NCBI GenBank assembly: GCA_001798565.1 | Contig: MGSR01000110.1 | Location: 1-8,385, forward strand | DNA from: Deltaproteobacteria bacterium RIFCSPLOWO2_12_FULL_60_16 | GTDB taxonomy: Bacteria; Desulfobacterota; Binatia; UBA9968 | Reading direction: 5' to 3' | DNA length: 8,385 bases | In this document: piece by piece, positions 5,294-8,385 of the stretch | How positions within the stretch are numbered: position 1 is the stretch's first letter | How the letters are laid out: every line of letters begins with the position of its first letter | Program-made: the position numbers and the translations under genes | Notes under the pieces: model-generated | What the model was told of the DNA's origin: nothing | The model's input: the letters and a program-made list of their open reading frames with translations, nothing else | The model's database searches: none

Positions 5294-5755
5294 ATGGCGG
5301 GTCCCAACGTCGGTGAGAAGGCGCCCGATTTCAGTCTGCCGGTATCAAGAGAGCAAAAGGTCGCGCTTACGGATTTCCTCGGAAAGAAGCACGTGGTGCT
5401 GGCCTTTTATCCGCTGGATTTTACCGGCGGCTGAACCCAGGAGCTGACGAACCTCGAGGCCGATCGCAAGGGCTTCGAGGCCAAGGACGCTCAGGTTCTG
5501 AGCGTGAGCGCGGATTCGGTTTTCTCGCACAAGGCGTTTGCCGAAAAGATGGGCGGGATCAATTATCCCATGCTTTCCGATTTCTATCCGCATGGGGCCA
5601 TGTCCACGACGTACGGCTGTCTCAGGCCCGAGGGTTACCCCAAGCGGGCTGTCTTTATCATCGACAAGCAGGGTGTGGTGCGGTTTCGCAAAGAGTTCGA
5701 CAAGGGGATTCCCGACAACAAAGAGCTGCTGGCGGAGCTGGACAAGATCAAGTAG
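5294..5755 (+). CDS. selenocysteine-containing peroxiredoxin (AhpC/TSA family), TGA at codon 47 read as Sec
   Basis: Peroxiredoxins reduce hydrogen peroxide and organic hydroperoxides in the cytosol through a reactive Cys or Sec. Read through one in-frame TGA (5432-5434), the frame gives 153 residues, the size of a small thioredoxin-fold peroxiredoxin. Family features include GEKAPDFSLP (8-16), FYPLDFT (38-44) and RAVFIIDKQG (118-127). The TGA is residue 47 of the P40-x3-T44-x2-U47 motif, exactly where the peroxidatic cysteine belongs. R118 fits the conserved Arg near the active site. C109 in YGCL is the only cysteine and could serve as resolving partner, or the enzyme may use an external thiol. 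A hairpin with SECIS geometry follows the TGA. Sequence on both sides keeps frame and family motifs, and five neighbouring genes use TGA as a true stop. A Cys-to-stop mutation is the alternative, but it would have had to hit this one codon with a SECIS-like fold beside it. Confidence 0.88.
5438..5500 (+). promoter_or_regulatory. predicted bacterial SECIS element inside the coding sequence
   Basis: The upper stem pairs 5452-5461 (CCTCGAGGCC) with 5471-5480 (GGCTTCGAGG): ten base pairs, one of them G-U. The 9-nt loop at 5462-5470 is GATCGCAAG, with G first. A lower helix pairs 5438-5447 (CAGGAGCTGA) with 5491-5500 (TCAGGTTCTG), nine of ten positions, across an asymmetric internal loop. There are 27 bases between the TGA and the apical loop. 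As I recall it, the bacterial rule is a loop 16-37 bases after UGA with a G among its first two bases; this fits. Its role would be to bind SelB with Sec-tRNA at the UGA codon. Confidence 0.8.
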
Positions 5756-5783
5756 ACCTAAAGTTAGAAGGGTTGATTTGTGC

Positions 5784-6089
5784 TTACTCCCCTACGAGTA
5801 CGTCCTCTCCTTCCACTTTGATGTGAAATTTCTGCACCGAAACCGACGGGTTCATCTCGTTGACTCCGGTGGTGACATCGTATCTCCAGGCGTGCCACGG
5901 ACAGACAACGATCTTGCCTTCCAGATCGCCTTCGCCCAACGGCCCGCCGCGGTGCGCGCAGGTGTCGCTGATCGCGTAAAACGCCCCTTCGACGTTGAAA
6001 ACCGCCACCGGTTTGCCGTTGTAGTCAACCGTTCTGCCCGAGCCCGCGCAAATATCGGCTAACTTACAGACCTTGACGAAATTTGCCAT
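5784..6089 (-). CDS. Rieske-type [2Fe-2S] ferredoxin
   Basis: The 101-residue soluble protein is a single Rieske domain of the kind that feeds electrons to oxygenases or acts as the small subunit of nitrite reductase (NirD/BphF-like). The cluster ligands are C44 and H46 in CAHRGGPLGEG and C63 and H66 in CPWHAWRYD. There is no signal peptide or membrane anchor, so it is cytosolic. It starts at ATG 6087-6089, with GGAAAGGA about eight bases upstream, and lies 34 bases after the ygfZ-like gene, probably in one operon. No oxygenase or ferredoxin reductase is encoded in the window, so its partner is unknown. It ends 28 bases from the convergent peroxiredoxin gene. Confidence 0.92.
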   Translation of the reverse strand: MANFVKVCKLADICAGSGRTVDYNGKPVAVFNVEGAFYAISDTCAHRGGPLGEGDLEGKIVVCPWHAWRYDVTTGVNEMNPSVSVQKFHIKVEGEDVLVGE

Positions 6090-6123
6090 ATAATGGGTCC
6101 TTTCCTTTTTTGGTCCGGTATAT

Positions 6124-7242
6124 CTATCTTAGCTCTTCAGGGGATTCAAGGGAGCCGGCGGGGCTGTAAAAGGGCAGGGGCGAGACGGTCGCGGGCAGCG
6201 TTGCGCCCTCGCTTTCGATAGTGACGGCGGTGCCGGGCTCCAGGTAATCCCGGTGGACATAGCCGAGCGCCACCGCAAGCTTTCGCGCAGGAGAGAGCGC
6301 GGCGCTGGTTACCGTCCCGATCTCCTTCCCGCCCGCCCGGATCGCGCTTCCACGGACCGGAGTTGTTTTCCCCTCAAGGGCCAGGCCGGCGAGCTTCCTG
6401 TTGACATGGCCGCGGGAGCGGATTCTTTCCACGACCTCCTGACCCAGGTAGCAGCCTTTGTGAAAGCTGACGGCCCGCTCCAGTCCGGTCTCCAGCAGGA
6501 GGTTGTCCTCGCTCATATCGACACCGTAACGAAGGATGCCGGCTTCGATGCGAAGAATTTCCCGAGCCTCTGCGCCGACCCAGGATAGAGACAGAGATTT
6601 TCCCTTTTCCTGAACGACGGAGACCGCATGGAGCAGATCCTTTGCGGGCACGAAAAGATCGTAGCCTTGCTCCCCCGTATGCGAGGAGCGGACTACTCGG
6701 ACTTCAGCCGTGTCGAGATGTAGGGCGCGATGGGCCAGGTCGCTGGAAAGGGGTTCGGTATTCGGAAACAGCTCCTTCAGCAGGAGAGGGGACTTCGGGC
6801 CTTGAAGGGAAAGAACGGCGTGCTGCCCTGCCAGATCCGCGATCTCGACGTCGTCGGCGACGAGATAGTGATTCAGGTGCGCGAGGATCTTTTCCTTGAG
6901 CGGCTCCCACAACTCCAGGAGGAAGGCGTTGTCCAGGCAAAAGAGCCGGGCATCAGCGAGGATTTTCCCCTGAATATCCAGGATCGCCGCATAGATGCCT
7001 TCGCCGGCGGTCGGTTTCTTGACGTCGTTGGAAACCATGCCCTGGAGGTAGGAGATCCGGTCCGGACCGGTGAAGCGGAGCAGGGCGCGGTCGCACAGGT
7101 CCAGGATACCGACGCCCGAGCGCACCGCCTGGTACTCCCGGGCGGGATCCCCGAAGCGGCGCGGCAGGAGCCAGCCGCTCTCCTCGGCAAACTCGGCGCC
7201 GTTGCCCTGGTGCCATTGCTTGAGGGGGGATGCTTTAGCCAT
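6124..7242 (-). CDS. ygfZ: YgfZ/GcvT-like folate-binding protein (Fe-S cluster upkeep)
   Basis: The 372-residue protein has the folate-binding fold of the glycine cleavage T-protein but carries the YgfZ signature KGCYLGQE at 262-269, with the hallmark cysteine C264, followed by RIRSRGHVNRKLAG. Earlier segments include FTGPDRISYLQGMVSND (58-74) and GEQGYDLFV (190-198), both typical of the T-protein/YgfZ superfamily. YgfZ in E. coli uses tetrahydrofolate to support certain Fe-S enzymes, among them the tRNA thiolase MiaB. The frame continues to a TTG at 7278, but that would overlap the -35 box of its own promoter. I chose ATG at 7240-7242, where a well-placed promoter predicts transcription starting at about the start codon. 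The Rieske gene follows in the same direction. Confidence 0.88.
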   Translation of the reverse strand: MAKASPLKQWHQGNGAEFAEESGWLLPRRFGDPAREYQAVRSGVGILDLCDRALLRFTGPDRISYLQGMVSNDVKKPTAGEGIYAAILDIQGKILADARLFCLDNAFLLELWEPLKEKILAHLNHYLVADDVEIADLAGQHAVLSLQGPKSPLLLKELFPNTEPLSSDLAHRALHLDTAEVRVVRSSHTGEQGYDLFVPAKDLLHAVSVVQEKGKSLSLSWVGAEAREILRIEAGILRYGVDMSEDNLLLETGLERAVSFHKGCYLGQEVVERIRSRGHVNRKLAGLALEGKTTPVRGSAIRAGGKEIGTVTSAALSPARKLAVALGYVHRDYLEPGTAVTIESEGATLPATVSPLPFYSPAGSLESPEELR

Positions 7243-7249
7243 TAGGGAA

Positions 7250-7278
7250 AATATAGCCGGATCGCGGCGAGTTGACAA
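7250..7278 (-). promoter_or_regulatory. sigma-70 promoter of the ygfZ-Rieske operon
   Basis: On the minus strand, TTGTCA (7278-7273) is the -35 box (5 of 6) and TATATT (7255-7250) the -10 box (5 of 6), with a 17-base spacer. Transcription would begin near 7243, one base before the ATG, so the message would be essentially leaderless. This agrees with the absence of a Shine-Dalgarno sequence. Confidence 0.6.
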
Positions 7279-7301
7279 TGCGGCCTGAAATCTCGTTTAA
7301 T
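7272..7301 (+). promoter_or_regulatory. sigma-70 promoter of the LysR gene
   Basis: TTGACA (7272-7277) matches the -35 consensus fully and TTTAAT (7296-7301) matches 5 of 6 at -10, with an 18-base spacer. Transcription would start near 7308, just ahead of the ribosome site at 7310-7315. The -35 box is the same DNA as that of the divergent ygfZ promoter. Confidence 0.6.
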
Positions 7302-7309
7302 CCACGGCC

Positions 7310-7315
7310 GAGGGG
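7310..7315 (+). promoter_or_regulatory. ribosome binding site that fixes the LysR start
   Basis: GAGGGG lies four bases before ATG at 7320. This, and the promoter position, support 7320 over the TTG at 7272 or the ATG at 7278, which lie at the -35 box upstream of the predicted transcript. Confidence 0.5.
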
Positions 7316-7319
7316 ATTC

Positions 7320-8231
7320 ATGACCAGGACCAGGGACGATTTAGATCTCCGCAAGCTGGAGGTTTTTTACTGGGTGGCCGAGCTGAAGAGCTTTTCTCAG
7401 GCGGCGGCTCACCTGGCGCTGACCCAACCGACGGTCAGCGCCCATATCTCGGAATTAGAGGAAAAACTGGGGTCGAAGATTCTGAGCCGGGTCGGCGGCA
7501 AGGTGGGGCCGACGGCGGTGGGCCAGGTGCTCTTCGAGCGCGCGAAGTCGCTGCTCGCGCTCAAGCGCGAGACTCTGGCCGCGCTCAGTCAGTTTCATGG
7601 AAAGCTTCAGGGGGAGCTCCTGGTGGGCGGGAGCAATATTCCCGGAGAATATATCTTGCCCGGAAAGCTGGGGGCCTTTATCCAGAAATATCCGGAGGTC
7701 AAGCCGGTCCTGCGCATCGGCGATTCGGCGGGGATCGTGGAGGCGGTCCTGGGCGGGCAGGTGGAGATCGGCTTTGTCGGATTCAAGGGCGCGGACGGCA
7801 GGCTTTTCTTTCATAGGATTTGGAAAGATGAGATGGTGCTGGCCGTTCCCAAAGATCACCCCTGGAGTCATCTCAAGGCCGTGGATGTTGAGGATCTCCA
7901 CAAGGCACCCTTCATCTCGCGCGAGGGAGGCTCCGGGACGCTGCGCTCCTTTCGCAAGCTACTCGCCAAAAAGGGGCGCAGGCCCGAGCAACTGCTCAAC
8001 GTCGTCATGGAGTTCGGCAGCACGGAAGCGATCAAGGAGGCGCTCATCGCCGGCCTTGGGGTTTCCATCCTGTCGCGCACCTCCATCCGGCGCGAGATCG
8101 GCGACGGCCTGCTCAGGGAAATTCCCATCCGCGGCCTCCGCCTGGAGCGCGACTTCTACCAGGTCCTTCACCGGCATCGCGCGCTCTCGCCGGTCTCCCA
8201 GGCCTTTCTTCACTTCCTCAAGCAGCGCTGA
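7320..8231 (+). CDS. LysR-family transcriptional regulator (CysL-like; similar to selenium-associated LysR group)
   Basis: The 303-residue protein has full LysR length. The winged helix-turn-helix is at the N-terminus, with FSQAAAHLALTQPTVSAHIS at 25-44 and LEEKLGSKIL following. The effector domain (about 92-303) contains SNIPGEYILPGKLGAFI, then IVEAVLGGQVEIGFVG, and the ligand-pocket segment SREGGSGTLRSF. From memory these match the CysL-like effector domains and, in particular, a LysR group reported mainly in selenium-using genomes; this is recollection, not a search result. It is divergent from ygfZ with a 77-base gap, so autoregulation and control of the ygfZ-Rieske operon are likely, with the selenoprotein gene 1.6 kb away a possible target. 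The stop codon lies in the loop of a CAGCGC/GCGCTG hairpin (8223-8238), without a T tract. Confidence 0.9.
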   Translation: MTRTRDDLDLRKLEVFYWVAELKSFSQAAAHLALTQPTVSAHISELEEKLGSKILSRVGGKVGPTAVGQVLFERAKSLLALKRETLAALSQFHGKLQGELLVGGSNIPGEYILPGKLGAFIQKYPEVKPVLRIGDSAGIVEAVLGGQVEIGFVGFKGADGRLFFHRIWKDEMVLAVPKDHPWSHLKAVDVEDLHKAPFISREGGSGTLRSFRKLLAKKGRRPEQLLNVVMEFGSTEAIKEALIAGLGVSILSRTSIRREIGDGLLREIPIRGLRLERDFYQVLHRHRALSPVSQAFLHFLKQR

Positions 8232-8247
8232 GGCGCTGTACGAAAAA

Positions 8248-8309
8248 TCTATGGGATGTGTCGACCCATTGACTTTTCCTATTTGACATATAGAAAAGAT
8301 TCCCATAGA
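8248..8309. repeat. nested inverted repeats downstream of the LysR gene
   Basis: TCTATGGGA (8248-8256) and TCCCATAGA (8301-8309) are exact inverted copies. Inside, CTTTT-C-CTAT (8273-8282) pairs with ATAG-AAAAG (8290-8298) with a single bulged C, leaving a loop of TTGACAT. ATGGG at 8251-8255 can also pair with CCCAT at 8265-8269, which competes with the outer arm. TTGAC occurs twice (8269-8273 and 8283-8287). TTGACA at 8283-8288 could be a -35 box with TAGAGA (8306-8311) as a weak -10 at 17 bases. The block looks like an operator or a conformational switch ahead of a following gene. Confidence 0.55.
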
Positions 8310-8346
8310 GAGGGATGATCTTTTTGTCTAGGGGGGACCGATTTCG

Positions 8347-8385
8347 ATGGTGTTGCCTCGTTTTTCGAGAGAGGTGCGAGTGGGA
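8347..8385 (+). CDS. possible start of a gene running off the right edge (partial)
   Basis: ATG at 8347 opens 13 codons (MVLPRFSREVRVG) to the window end. A run of six G with TAGG character (8331-8336) lies ten bases upstream and could serve as a ribosome site. I do not recognise the sequence, and an overlapping frame from ATG 8315 is also open. The call rests on position after the palindromic region only. Confidence 0.25.
   Translation, partial: MVLPRFSREVRVG

Noticed and set aside
5504..5755. A separate 83-codon gene starting after the TGA of the peroxiredoxin
   Set aside because: It is the C-terminal part of the peroxiredoxin in the same frame, lacks a ribosome site of its own, and lacks the active site; read-through as Sec explains it better.
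5294..5755. Peroxiredoxin as pseudogene by Cys-to-stop mutation
   Set aside because: There is no other damage, the ribosome site is strong, the TGA is exactly at the redox residue, and a SECIS-like hairpin follows. It remains the fallback if no Sec machinery exists in the genome.
8223..8250. Intrinsic terminator at the end of the LysR gene
   Set aside because: CAGCGC/GCGCTG forms a 6-bp hairpin over the stop codon, but it is followed by A-rich sequence on the plus strand, not a T tract.
8232..8346. Selenocysteine tRNA (selC) downstream of the LysR gene
   Set aside because: The region is too AT-rich, has no long acceptor or variable arm, and shows no T-loop motif.

Overview
This is a gene-dense, fairly GC-rich bacterial window of about 8.4 kb. 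It probably comes from an uncultured or environmental lineage; I cannot fix the phylum from the sequence. Ten complete genes are readable, plus a probable 3' fragment at the left edge and a possible 5' fragment at the right edge. They form short divergent and convergent transcription units, and no mobile element, CRISPR array, tRNA or rRNA was seen. TGA serves as an ordinary stop for five of these genes, so the genetic code is standard.

Layout. 3-89 (+): possible tail of an unidentified gene. 1176-101 (-): a two-gene operon for the two halves of a thiamine-diphosphate decarboxylase of the sulfopyruvate/phosphonopyruvate decarboxylase type. 1177-1461: a 285-base intergenic stretch packed with inverted repeats. 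2625-1462 (-): thiI, a tRNA 4-thiouridine synthase without a rhodanese domain. 2720-3800 (+): a small cupin followed by a short-chain dehydrogenase. 4501-3818 (-): a HAD hydrolase with Asn in place of the second motif-I Asp. 4629-5171 (+): a zinc-ribbon Nudix hydrolase. 5294-5755 (+): a peroxiredoxin. 7242-5784 (-): ygfZ-like gene followed by a Rieske ferredoxin. 7320-8231 (+): a LysR-type regulator divergent from ygfZ. 8232-8385: an intergenic region with nested palindromes, perhaps ahead of a gene that leaves the window.

The main find is the peroxiredoxin at 5294-5755. Its reading frame is intact from a strong ribosome binding site to TAG, except for one in-frame TGA at codon 47. That codon is exactly the peroxidatic cysteine of the PxxxTxxC motif. 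Starting 17 nt after the TGA is a 10-bp hairpin whose 9-nt loop begins with G, standing on a second, outer helix. This is the expected place and form of a bacterial SECIS element. The gene is therefore best read as a selenocysteine-containing peroxiredoxin of 153 residues, which an automatic gene caller would truncate or split. The LysR regulator 1.6 kb away resembles, from memory of the family, a LysR group associated with genomes that use selenium. The Rieske and ygfZ-like genes between them fit a general redox and Fe-S upkeep theme, but no selA, selB, selC or selD lies in the window.

Two promoter-scale features stand out. The divergent ygfZ and lysR promoters appear to share one near-palindromic -35 box (TTGACAA at 7272-7278), and ygfZ would be essentially leaderless. 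Short heptanucleotide arrays lie directly ahead of the start codons of the HAD and peroxiredoxin genes, and a minimal two-unit array precedes the SDR gene.
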